Part shown: positions 1 to 5,303 of the stretch, piece after piece
Layout: the number at the start of each line of letters is the position of its first letter
Position numbering within the stretch: the stretch's first letter is position 1
The notes under the pieces: generated by a model
What the model saw: the letters and a program-made list of their open reading frames with translations, nothing else
Databases searched by the model: none
What the model was told of the DNA's origin: nothing
Translations under genes and position numbers: made by a program
Assembly (NCBI GenBank): GCA_017936205.1
Contig: JAGBGB010000236.1
Coordinates: forward strand, 1 to 9,125
Length of the DNA: 9,125 bases
From: Oscillospiraceae bacterium
GTDB lineage: Bacteria > Bacillota > Clostridia > Oscillospirales > Oscillospiraceae
Direction of reading: 5' to 3'

Positions 1-537
1 ATCGCAGGCTGTGGCTGCCCCCTTTCCTGTAAGTGGTGCATCAATGCCAAGATCCTGCACAGATCCCCTATTCCTGTCACGGCGCAGCAGCTCTTCGATC
101 GGGTGAAAATCGATGATCTGTACTTTCAAGCCACAGGAGGCGGTGTGACCTTCGGCGGTGGAGAGGCTCTGCTGCACACGGAGTTCATTCGCCACTTCCG
201 CCGGCTCTGCGGCAGCAGCTGGCGGATCTATGCAGAAACCAGCCTCCACGTACCCGCCGAGCAAATCCACACAGCAGCCCAATGTATAGACGGATTCATT
301 GTAGATATCAAGGATATGAACCCTGCCATTTATCGTGCCTACACAGGGCAAGAAGCCGCCACGGCTCATGACAACCTAAAGCTGCTTCTTTCTCTGGTAG
401 GCTCGGAACGAGTCGTGGTTCGTGTGCCCCTGATCCCGGAGTTTAATACAGAAGCGGATCAAGCCCACAGTATCCAAGTGCTAAAGGCCATGGGCGTGAC
501 CCGCTTGGACCCCTTCTCCTATATTCTCAGGGATTAG
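1..537 (+). CDS. Radical SAM protein, glycyl-radical-enzyme activase-like (5' end missing)
   Basis: The reading frame is open from base 1, so the start codon and roughly the first 20-30 residues lie outside the window; 178 codons are visible. Near the left edge it reads CGCPLSCKWC, containing the CxxxCxxC motif (Cys at codons 6, 10 and 13) that binds the radical-SAM 4Fe-4S cluster. GGGVTFGGGEALL (about codons 47-59) matches the GGE SAM-binding motif in the context typical of pyruvate formate-lyase activating enzyme, and DIKDMNPAIYRAYTG resembles the DLKxM...G stretch of the same family. Such enzymes cleave S-adenosylmethionine to install a glycyl radical on a partner enzyme. The protein ends at ...LDPFSYILRD, about where PflA still has some 50 residues to go, so it is a short-form relative; partner and substrate are unknown. 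Its TAG stop overlaps the convergent sigG stop. The family call is solid; the activase role is inference. Confidence 0.85.
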   Translation: MAGCGCPLSCKWCINAKILHRSPIPVTAQQLFDRVKIDDLYFQATGGGVTFGGGEALLHTEFIRHFRRLCGSSWRIYAETSLHVPAEQIHTAAQCIDGFIVDIKDMNPAIYRAYTGQEAATAHDNLKLLLSLVGSERVVVRVPLIPEFNTEADQAHSIQVLKAMGVTRLDPFSYILRD

Positions 538-1313
538 CTGACACAAATGGACTTCCGCAGAGAGGCAATGGCGTTCTTCTCCAATCTGGACACCTGAGCT
601 TGAGAAATGCCCACCTCCTGTGCCACCTCCATCTGGGTTTTACAGTGGAAGAATCGCATGGTCAGGATCCTCCGTTCCCGTTCTCCCAGTGCGGAAATGG
701 CATCCTTTAGAGCGATATGCTCCAACCAGCGTTCGTCTGTATTCTTGGTATCACTGACCTGATCCATAACCGTCAGCGGATCCCCACCATCGGAATAGAC
801 CGGTTCAAAGAGGCTTATGGGTGCCACCATGGCATCCAGAGCCTCATTTACTGTTTTCAGGGGCAGCTCCAACCGCTGAGCCACCTCTTCCATGGTAGGC
901 TCCTTTCCTCCTTCTGCCTGCATAGCCTCCTTGCACTGCAATACCCGATAGGCAATGTCCCGAATGCTGCGGGACACCCGAATGGCGCTGTAATCCCGAA
1001 GGTAGCGCTTCACCTCTCCCTCGATCATGGGCACTCCGTAGGTGCTGAAACGAACATTCAGATCTGTATTAAAATTGGCAATGGCCTTCAGCAGTCCCAC
1101 ACAGCCCACCTGAAACAGATCATCGGGATTTTCATTCCTTCCCATAAACTTCTGGATCACAGAAAGCACCAACCTAAGATTGCCCTCTATGAGCTGCTGT
1201 CGCGCCTCCTCGTCCCCCTGCTGCGCCCGCTTCAGCAAGGGGATCATCTCGTCACTTTTCAGTGTTTTCAGCTCTGCAGTGTTCACACCGCAGATCTCAA
1301 CCTTTCCCTGCAT
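534..1313 (-). CDS. sigG: RNA polymerase forespore sigma factor SigG
   Basis: This 259-residue sigma-70 family protein matches the late forespore sigma factor of endospore formers. The N-terminal KVEICGVNTAEL (residues 4-15) is a SigG hallmark. Region 2 (about 40-110) contains NLRLVLSVIQKF, DDLFQVGCVGLLKAI (core binding) and the -10-recognising part around FSTYGVPMI and RYLRD. Region 3 covers about 111-165, and region 4 (about 200-255) ends in the -35-binding helix-turn-helix GKTQMEV-like/ISQAQVSRLEK. SigG directs forespore genes such as SASP genes and gpr, and gpr is the next gene upstream on the same strand. The ATG at 1311-1313 has GGAGG at 1321-1325, 7 nt away. There is no SigE-like propeptide or membrane anchor. 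In many Firmicutes sigG follows spoIIGA-sigE; here it does not. Its TAA (534-536 on the plus strand) overlaps the stop of the convergent radical SAM gene. Confidence 0.95.
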   Translation of the reverse strand: MQGKVEICGVNTAELKTLKSDEMIPLLKRAQQGDEEARQQLIEGNLRLVLSVIQKFMGRNENPDDLFQVGCVGLLKAIANFNTDLNVRFSTYGVPMIEGEVKRYLRDYSAIRVSRSIRDIAYRVLQCKEAMQAEGGKEPTMEEVAQRLELPLKTVNEALDAMVAPISLFEPVYSDGGDPLTVMDQVSDTKNTDERWLEHIALKDAISALGERERRILTMRFFHCKTQMEVAQEVGISQAQVSRLEKNAIASLRKSICVS

Positions 1314-1342
1314 GACTTATCCTCCATCTTTGTGTGTGGAAA

Positions 1343-1371
1343 CAGTATTTCCCAAGAATGAGGTTTCATTC
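1343..1371 (-). promoter_or_regulatory. Forespore (SigF/SigG-type) promoter of sigG
   Basis: Read on the minus strand, 1352-1343 is GGAAATACTG, which fits the SigF -10 consensus GGnnAnAHTR at every defined base. The overlapping AATACTG is also 5 of 7 to the SigG -10 CATWMTA. GAATG at 1371-1367 fits the SigG -35 GMATR, with 14 nt to the GG of the SigF-type box or 17 nt to the SigG-type box. Transcription would start near 1336, leaving a short leader that contains the GGAGG at 1321-1325. In B. subtilis sigG is read first by SigF and then by SigG itself, so a hybrid element is sensible. Assignment is by eye. Confidence 0.6.
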
Positions 1372-1386
1372 CTGTTTTTTGTACAC

Positions 1387-1450
1387 TTCGACGAAGGCTC
1401 CTTGGGTCTTTCTACAAAAATGGTGGTAAAACGACTTTCTATTTTCGACA
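1387..1450 (-). promoter_or_regulatory. Two Spo0A-box-like sites upstream of sigG
   Basis: On the minus strand 1450-1444 reads TGTCGAA, an exact Spo0A box (TGNCGAA). 1393-1387 reads CGTCGAA, one mismatch away, and lies inside the perfect palindrome CTTCGACGAAG (1386-1396). Both are upstream of the putative sigG promoter. Spo0A normally acts in the predivisional cell on spoIIA and spoIIG, so direct control of sigG would be unusual. A 7-bp motif is short enough to arise by chance. Confidence 0.3.
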
Positions 1451-1493
1451 GCTTTCGGGGATTTTCAAACTTTTTTCACCATTTCTCTCAGTG

Positions 1494-1550
1494 ATTTGGT
1501 TTACATAATAACAGAATTATGGTTGCAAAACAGAATTATTGAAACCAAAT
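1494..1550. repeat. Inverted repeat enclosing two direct repeats
   Basis: Perfect 9-bp arms lie at 1494-1502 and 1542-1550, with ATAAT/ATTAT (1505-1509/1535-1539) extending the stem across a 2+2 internal loop. The 11-bp direct repeat AACAGAATTAT lies at 1510-1520 and 1529-1539. It could be a hairpin in the gpr 3' region, a protein-binding site or a decayed small mobile element; nothing here decides among these. Confidence 0.45.
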
Positions 1551-1626
1551 ATTCTCTGAGATTCCTGCATATATTCACCCTATGCATCGTCTATCCATCG
1601 GAATACGACCCCTCAAAACCCTTTAT

Positions 1627-1666
1627 CTATCCACAGTTTTGCACACTATGCACAGGGTTGTGCACA
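1627..1666 (+). promoter_or_regulatory. Cluster of four DnaA-box-like 9-mers
   Basis: Four 9-mers in one orientation each differ at one base from the DnaA box TTATNCACA: CTATCCACA (1627-1635), TTTTGCACA (1637-1645), CTATGCACA (1646-1654) and TTGTGCACA (1658-1666). The last two also form a hairpin, TGCACA (1649-1654) with TGTGCA (1659-1664). No dnaA, dnaN or other origin gene is present, so a chromosomal origin is unlikely; a DnaA-titrating or regulatory cluster is possible. There is no exact consensus box, so this is tentative. Confidence 0.3.
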
Positions 1667-1712
1667 GGCAGTATATGCTTGCATCTCTTGCATACGAGGT
1701 TTACATAAGTCA

Positions 1713-2531
1713 CTACCTGTAGGTTGGAACAAATTGTACAAAATCATCATAGGAAAATTCCGGATGCAAAGCCAGATTGATTCCCCCTGCCAAGACCCTG
1801 CTGAGGTAGGCGATCTGCTCATCAATATCTCTGGGGGTCAGGATCATATGCTTCTGCCCACCTGCATCCACCACAGTAGGGACTCCGATGGCATAAACGG
1901 GGACGCCTAAGCTCTCCTTTGAAAAGGCAGCTCTGCAGTTCCCTACACCGGAGCCCGGAGCAATGCCTGCATCACTGCACTGTACCGTGTTACATAATCG
2001 TTCCACACTTCCTGCTGCGAGGGCATCTACGCAGAGGATACAGTGGGGCTTTACAGCCTTCACTGCGCCTCGTACCAGCTCCAAGCTTTCCACACCCGTG
2101 GTAGCCAGCACGCCGGGGGCTATAGCACTGACACTTCTGCAGGAGCCGAACTGCTCCGGCAGACCTTGAATCAAATGTCTGGTCAGGAAGATCCCCCGCA
2201 GAGTCTCAGGTCCCAAGGCGTCCGGTGTCACTGCGGTATTTCCCAGCCCCACCACCATAACACTCTGTCCCTCCTCCAGCTTCATCAGTGCTCTCAGCTC
2301 CTGTGCCAGAGTCTCTGCCGGCTCCCGAGGATCCCGGTCATAGGAGGGCAGCTCCAGAGTCAGGTAGCTGCCTACAGGCTTCCCTAAAGCCTTTGCTCCT
2401 CTGTCATCCAGAATATCCACCCATGTTATATTCCCCCGTTCTACAGCTCTAACACCTTCCAATTTGGTCGTTTTCTCCGCTGATCGCTCCCAAAGAGCCT
2501 TGGCTTCCAGTGCCAAATCCGTCCGAATCAT
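1713..2531 (-). CDS. gpr: Germination protease GPR (compact form)
   Basis: GPR degrades the small acid-soluble proteins that coat spore DNA, releasing amino acids and freeing the DNA during germination. The protein starts IRTDLALEAK, the region where the mature form begins in Bacillus. It contains VGLGNTAVTPDALGP (about 94-108), RPVSA-like/APGVLATTGVES, VDALAAGSVERL, NTVQCSDAGIAPGSGVGN (181-198) and GVPTVVDA (216-223), all diagnostic of peptidase family A25. D104 and D187 are the aspartates of the TPDALGP and SDAGI motifs. It has 272 residues against about 370 in Bacillus, because the propeptide is nearly absent and the insert between VVDA and the terminal TPRDIDEQI...GINLALHPE is missing. 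No in-frame start codon lies between the ATG (2529-2531) and an upstream stop, and a G-rich AGGGGG sits about 7 nt upstream, so the short N-terminus looks real. No promoter was recognised. Divergent from rpsT, as in B. subtilis. Confidence 0.95.
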   Translation of the reverse strand: MIRTDLALEAKALWERSAEKTTKLEGVRAVERGNITWVDILDDRGAKALGKPVGSYLTLELPSYDRDPREPAETLAQELRALMKLEEGQSVMVVGLGNTAVTPDALGPETLRGIFLTRHLIQGLPEQFGSCRSVSAIAPGVLATTGVESLELVRGAVKAVKPHCILCVDALAAGSVERLCNTVQCSDAGIAPGSGVGNCRAAFSKESLGVPVYAIGVPTVVDAGGQKHMILTPRDIDEQIAYLSRVLAGGINLALHPEFSYDDFVQFVPTYR

Positions 2532-2563
2532 ATGATTTCCCCCTTTTTCCTTTTGTTTTTCCC

Positions 2564-2581
2564 AATAATTTAAAAATTATT
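2564..2581. repeat. AT-rich dyad in the gpr-rpsT divergent region
   Basis: AATAATTT (2564-2571) and AAATTATT (2574-2581) form a perfect 8-bp inverted repeat with a 2-nt centre, between gpr and the rpsT promoter. It could bind a regulator or simply reflect AT-rich composition. Confidence 0.3.
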
Positions 2582-2601
2582 TATTTTTTTCAAAAAAGCA
2601 C

Positions 2602-2630
2602 TTGATTTTATAAGGAGAGTGCGGTATAAT
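2602..2630 (+). promoter_or_regulatory. Sigma-A promoter of rpsT
   Basis: TTGATT (2602-2607) and TATAAT (2625-2630) are separated by exactly 17 bp, a near-consensus housekeeping promoter suited to a strongly expressed ribosomal protein gene. Transcription should start near 2637, giving a leader of about 36 nt that carries AAAGGAGGTG (2657-2666). Confidence 0.9.
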
Positions 2631-2672
2631 TAGTAATTGCTGAAGAGAAAATCTTCAAAGGAGGTGTAACTC

Positions 2673-2936
2673 GTGCCCAACATTAAGGCTAACAAGAAGC
2701 ATGTTATCCGTTCCCGCATTGCCAACGAACGCAACAAGATGGCTAAGTCCGCTCTGAAGACAATCCTCAAGAAGTTCGACGCAGCTGTTGCTTCCGGTGA
2801 CAAGGCTCAGGCTACCGCCGCCTATACTGCAGCAGTGGTTGCAGTTGACAAGGCTGTCAACAAGGGTATCCTGCACAAGAACAACGCCGCTCGCAAGAAG
2901 AGCAGCATGACCATCAAGGTCAACGCTATGGCGTAA
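2673..2936 (+). CDS. rpsT: 30S ribosomal protein S20
   Basis: S20 is a small basic protein that binds 16S rRNA and helps assemble the 30S subunit. The 87-residue product starts MPNIKANKKHVIRSR, the typical bacterial S20 opening, followed by NERNKMAKSALKT and the alternating Ala/Lys helical body with KGILHKNNAARKKS near the C-terminus. Length matches the family (about 85-90). The start is GTG at 2673, placed 8 nt after a very strong GGAGG (2660-2664). A non-ATG start is also known for E. coli rpsT, where it contributes to autogenous control; whether that applies here is inference. The gene appears monocistronic, with its own promoter and terminator. It is divergent from gpr, an arrangement shared with B. 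subtilis. Confidence 0.97.
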   Translation: MPNIKANKKHVIRSRIANERNKMAKSALKTILKKFDAAVASGDKAQATAAYTAAVVAVDKAVNKGILHKNNAARKKSSMTIKVNAMA

Positions 2937-2957
2937 GCAAAATTAAAGGATTTTTCC

Positions 2958-2996
2958 GCCTGATGGAGCTTTTTTCCATCAGGCTTTTGCTTATTT
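2958..2996 (+). terminator. Intrinsic terminator of rpsT
   Basis: GCCTGATGGA (2958-2967) pairs perfectly with TCCATCAGGC (2975-2984) over 10 bp around a 7-nt loop. The stem is followed by a T-rich stretch (TTTTGCTTATTTTT), 21 nt past the rpsT stop. Confidence 0.9.
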
Positions 2997-3012
2997 TTGC
3001 CCTATTTTTGCA

Positions 3013-3041
3013 TTGCAGTTCTGCAAAGAATGGTTTATAAT
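3013..3041 (+). promoter_or_regulatory. Sigma-A promoter of recG with a dyad over the -35
   Basis: TTGCAG (3013-3018) and TATAAT (3036-3041) are spaced by 17 bp, with a predicted start near 3048. The -35 is the left half of the perfect inverted repeat TTGCAG-TT-CTGCAA (3013-3026), a possible operator. It is not a LexA-type GAAC-N4-GTTC site. Confidence 0.8.
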
Positions 3042-3094
3042 ATATTATATAAGGTATCCCTGCAAACAACGATCAACATGGAGAGGACGGGCTT

Positions 3095-5137
3095 ATGGCA
3101 CAGAAGAATCCCAATTCCATACTAAATTTAACAGGCATCGGCCCCAAGAAGGCAGAGCTCTTTGCCAAATTGGGAGTAGACACCATGGACGACCTGCTAC
3201 ATCTGTATCCTCGGGATTATGAGGATCGGACACGGATGCTGCCCATTGCCTCCCTTGAGGTAGGAACACCTGCCTGCTTCATTGCCTCCGTGATCTCCAC
3301 TCCCATGACTCACAGGATCCCCAAGCCGGATCGCCGCAGTCTGGAGATCACCAAGCTCACCGTGGCTGACCATACAGGGAAGCTGAATCTGACCTTTTTC
3401 AATTCCTCCTACAGCGTGGAACGACTCCACCGTGGAGAGAGCTATGTATTCTACGGCACTCTCGTTGGGGACTATATCGGCTATGCCATGACCAATCCCC
3501 TGTTCGAGCCTCTGGACAGCTACGGGAAGGTCACCCGCTGCATCGTCCCCATTTATCCCCTGACTGCAGGCCTGACCAACAACAATGTTGCCTCTGCGGT
3601 CAAGCAGGCTCTGGGGCGCTGTTCCATACAAGAAACCATTCCGGAGGATATTCGTAGAGAATACGGCCTCTGGGATGCCCAAACCGCCCTGAGACAGATC
3701 CATCAGCCCTCAGATCAGGAGGCATTGGCTCACGCCACCAGACGACTGGTGTTTGAGGAATTCTATTGCTTCTCCGCCGCTCTGAGCATTCTCCGCAGCA
3801 AGCGGAGCCACAAGAGCGTTCCCCCATACCATACAGAGCCTCAGGCTTTTTATGAGACGCTCCCCTTTTCCTTAACAGGGGCACAACGGCGTGTGATCGA
3901 GGAGATCCTGGCAGACTTCCGCAGCGGAAATGCCATGAGCCGTCTGGTGCAGGGGGATGTAGGCTGCGGAAAAACCATGGTCGCCGCAGCAGCCGCCTTC
4001 GTTGCCATTGAGAATCATAAACAGGTGGCGTTCATGGCGCCTACTGAGATCCTGGCAAAGCAGCACTTTGAGCGCTTAGCTCCCTTGTTTGCCTCCCTGG
4101 GGCAAAGGGTCTCCCTGCTGACGGGCTCCATGAAGCTCAGCGAGAAAAAACGCTGTCGGGATGCCCTTGCTGCCGGAGAAATCGATCTGCTTATTGGCAC
4201 TCATGCACTACTGACAGAAGCAACCGTGTTCTCCGATCTGGGACTGGTGATCGCAGACGAGCAGCACCGCTTCGGTGTTGCCCAGAGAGCCGCCCTCCTG
4301 TCCAAGGGAGAGCAGCCACACCTGCTGATCATGTCTGCCACCCCCATTCCTCGTACGCTGGCACTGATCCTGTACGGAGATCTGGATGTATCCGTAGTTG
4401 ACGAGCTGCCTCCGGGGCGACAGCAGGTGGACAGCTTCCTTGTAGATGAACGATACCGTAAGCGGCTCAACGACTTCATCCGCAAGCAGGCTGCGGAAGG
4501 GCATCAGACCTTCATTGTCTGTCCTGCCATCGAAGAGGGCGAAACCGAATCCCTGAAGGCAGCAGAGCTGTGGGCGCAGACCCTCCAGAGCTCCGTATTC
4601 CCCAATCTCCGTGTGGCTCTGCTCCATGGGAAAATGAAGGGTGCAGAAAAAGATCAGGTCATGGAAGCCTTCGCCGCAGGAGCCTATGACATTCTGGTAT
4701 CCACCACTGTCATCGAGGTCGGTGTGGATGTGCCCAATGCCACCCTTATGGTAGTGGAAAACGCAGACCGCTTCGGTCTGTCTCAGCTCCATCAGCTCAG
4801 GGGACGCATTGGCAGAGGCAGTGCTAAGTCCTACTGCATTCTGGTCTCGGACAACCACGCCGATGAGACCCGACAGCGGCTGAAGGCTCTGTGTAAGACC
4901 ACAGACGGCTTCCGCATTGCCCAAGAGGATCTGAAGCTCCGCGGTCCCGGAGACTTCTTCGGCTCCCGACAGCACGGCTTGCCTCTGTTCCGCATGGGCA
5001 GCCTGACTCAGGATCTGGGGATCCTGCAGGAGGCTCAGGAAGCCGCTGCCAAAACCATCTCCGCAGACCGCCCCCTCCCCCCTGCTTTGGAGAAAAAGAT
5101 CCGCAGTCTTCTGGAGCAGGAAAGCACTCTGAACTAA
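3095..5137 (+). CDS. recG: ATP-dependent DNA helicase RecG
   Basis: RecG remodels stalled replication forks and branch-migrates Holliday junctions in recombination and repair. The 680-residue protein matches the family length (B. subtilis 682, E. coli 693). The N-terminal third is the wedge domain, beginning with a helix-hairpin-helix-like LTGIGPKKAELFAKLGV and containing LYPRDYEDRT. The helicase core follows: Walker A QGDVGCGKT (286-294), motif Ia FMAPTEILAKQHF, LLTGSMK, DEQH box (388-391) in IADEQHRFGVAQR, motif III MSATPIPRT, then TTVIEVGVDVPNATLMVVENADRFGLSQLHQLRGRIGRG with motif VI QLRGRIGR (567-574). The C-terminal TTDGFRIAQEDLKLRGPGDFFGSRQHG is the characteristic TRG region. The ATG has GGAGAGG (3080-3086) 8 nt upstream. 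It is intact and probably transcribed alone. In B. subtilis recG lies near yloUV and fapR-plsX; here yloUV homologues lie 1.8 kb downstream. Confidence 0.98.
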   Translation: MAQKNPNSILNLTGIGPKKAELFAKLGVDTMDDLLHLYPRDYEDRTRMLPIASLEVGTPACFIASVISTPMTHRIPKPDRRSLEITKLTVADHTGKLNLTFFNSSYSVERLHRGESYVFYGTLVGDYIGYAMTNPLFEPLDSYGKVTRCIVPIYPLTAGLTNNNVASAVKQALGRCSIQETIPEDIRREYGLWDAQTALRQIHQPSDQEALAHATRRLVFEEFYCFSAALSILRSKRSHKSVPPYHTEPQAFYETLPFSLTGAQRRVIEEILADFRSGNAMSRLVQGDVGCGKTMVAAAAAFVAIENHKQVAFMAPTEILAKQHFERLAPLFASLGQRVSLLTGSMKLSEKKRCRDALAAGEIDLLIGTHALLTEATVFSDLGLVIADEQHRFGVAQRAALLSKGEQPHLLIMSATPIPRTLALILYGDLDVSVVDELPPGRQQVDSFLVDERYRKRLNDFIRKQAAEGHQTFIVCPAIEEGETESLKAAELWAQTLQSSVFPNLRVALLHGKMKGAEKDQVMEAFAAGAYDILVSTTVIEVGVDVPNATLMVVENADRFGLSQLHQLRGRIGRGSAKSYCILVSDNHADETRQRLKALCKTTDGFRIAQEDLKLRGPGDFFGSRQHGLPLFRMGSLTQDLGILQEAQEAAAKTISADRPLPPALEKKIRSLLEQESTLN

Positions 5138-5152
5138 GGATCCTGCTTTTTT
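5115..5152 (+). terminator. Possible terminator overlapping the recG stop
   Basis: AGCAGGA (5115-5121) pairs with TCCTGCT (5141-5147) over 7 bp, and the right arm runs into six Ts (5147-5152). The loop is 19 nt and the left arm lies in the last recG codons, so it is weaker than the rpsT terminator. Confidence 0.45.
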
Positions 5153-5166
5153 CTTATACAAAACAT

Positions 5167-5210
5167 CCAAAAGCACCTAAAAAACTTGATGCTTTAGTTG
5201 GAATTTTTAT
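5167..5210 (+). terminator. Terminator-like hairpin between recG and gpmI
   Basis: CCAA...AAGCA (5167-5175) pairs with TGCTT...TTGG (5190-5201), with a 3-nt bulge on the right side and a 14-nt loop, followed by AATTTTTAT. A competing hairpin, TTGGAA (5198-5203) with TTCCAA (5217-5222), shares the TTGG, so the two cannot form together. It is probably a second recG terminator; an attenuator role is unsupported because the gpmI promoter lies downstream. Confidence 0.45.
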
Positions 5211-5238
5211 AGTTTGTTCCAAAAAACAAAATTTCTCA

Positions 5239-5267
5239 TTGTACATTTGAAAAAAATGTAGTAAAAT
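5239..5267 (+). promoter_or_regulatory. Sigma-A promoter of the gpmI operon with internal dyad
   Basis: TTGTAC (5239-5244) and TAAAAT (5262-5267) are 17 bp apart. TACATTT (5242-5248) and AAATGTA (5254-5260) form a perfect 7-bp inverted repeat with a 5-nt spacer, filling the gap between -35 and -10, the position of a repressor operator. The likely start is near 5274, before GGAGG at 5289-5293. Confidence 0.75.
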
Positions 5268-5303
5268 AGATTAGATATCTTTATATATGGAGGCTTATGC
5301 TCT

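Larger units (their letters stand above)
1314..1712. other. 399-bp non-coding region between sigG and gpr
   Basis: I see no credible gene here: the short open frames lack ribosome sites and resemble nothing. The sigG-proximal part carries the putative forespore promoter and Spo0A-like boxes. The remainder is AT-rich with local repeats. ATTTGGTTT (1494-1502) and AAACCAAAT (1542-1550) form a perfect inverted repeat. Inside it, AACAGAATTAT occurs at 1510-1520 and 1529-1539. GGTTTACATAA occurs at 1498-1508 and again at 1698-1708, exactly 200 bp apart. A run of DnaA-box-like 9-mers lies at 1627-1666. No strong terminator for gpr is obvious. Confidence 0.6.

Noticed and set aside
717..1361. 214-codon plus-strand open frame opposite sigG
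   Set aside because: It is antisense to sigG, which is certain from its conserved sigma regions; the translated product has no coherent features.
1496..1708. 70-codon plus-strand open frame in the sigG-gpr gap
   Set aside because: There is no ribosome site, the composition is biased and low in complexity, and it overlaps repeats; treated as non-coding.
1494..1709. Possible CRISPR array or chromosomal origin
   Set aside because: The repeats are only 9-11 bp with two copies and no regular spacers, and no cas genes are present. The DnaA-like boxes are all imperfect and no origin-associated gene is nearby.
1314..1712. Structured small RNA (for example 6S, SRP or tmRNA) in the sigG-gpr gap
   Set aside because: I could not recognise any conserved core of these RNAs on either strand, and there is no clear promoter-terminator pair.
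4208..5176. 322-codon minus-strand open frame opposite recG
   Set aside because: It is a shadow of the helicase core, with no family signature of its own.
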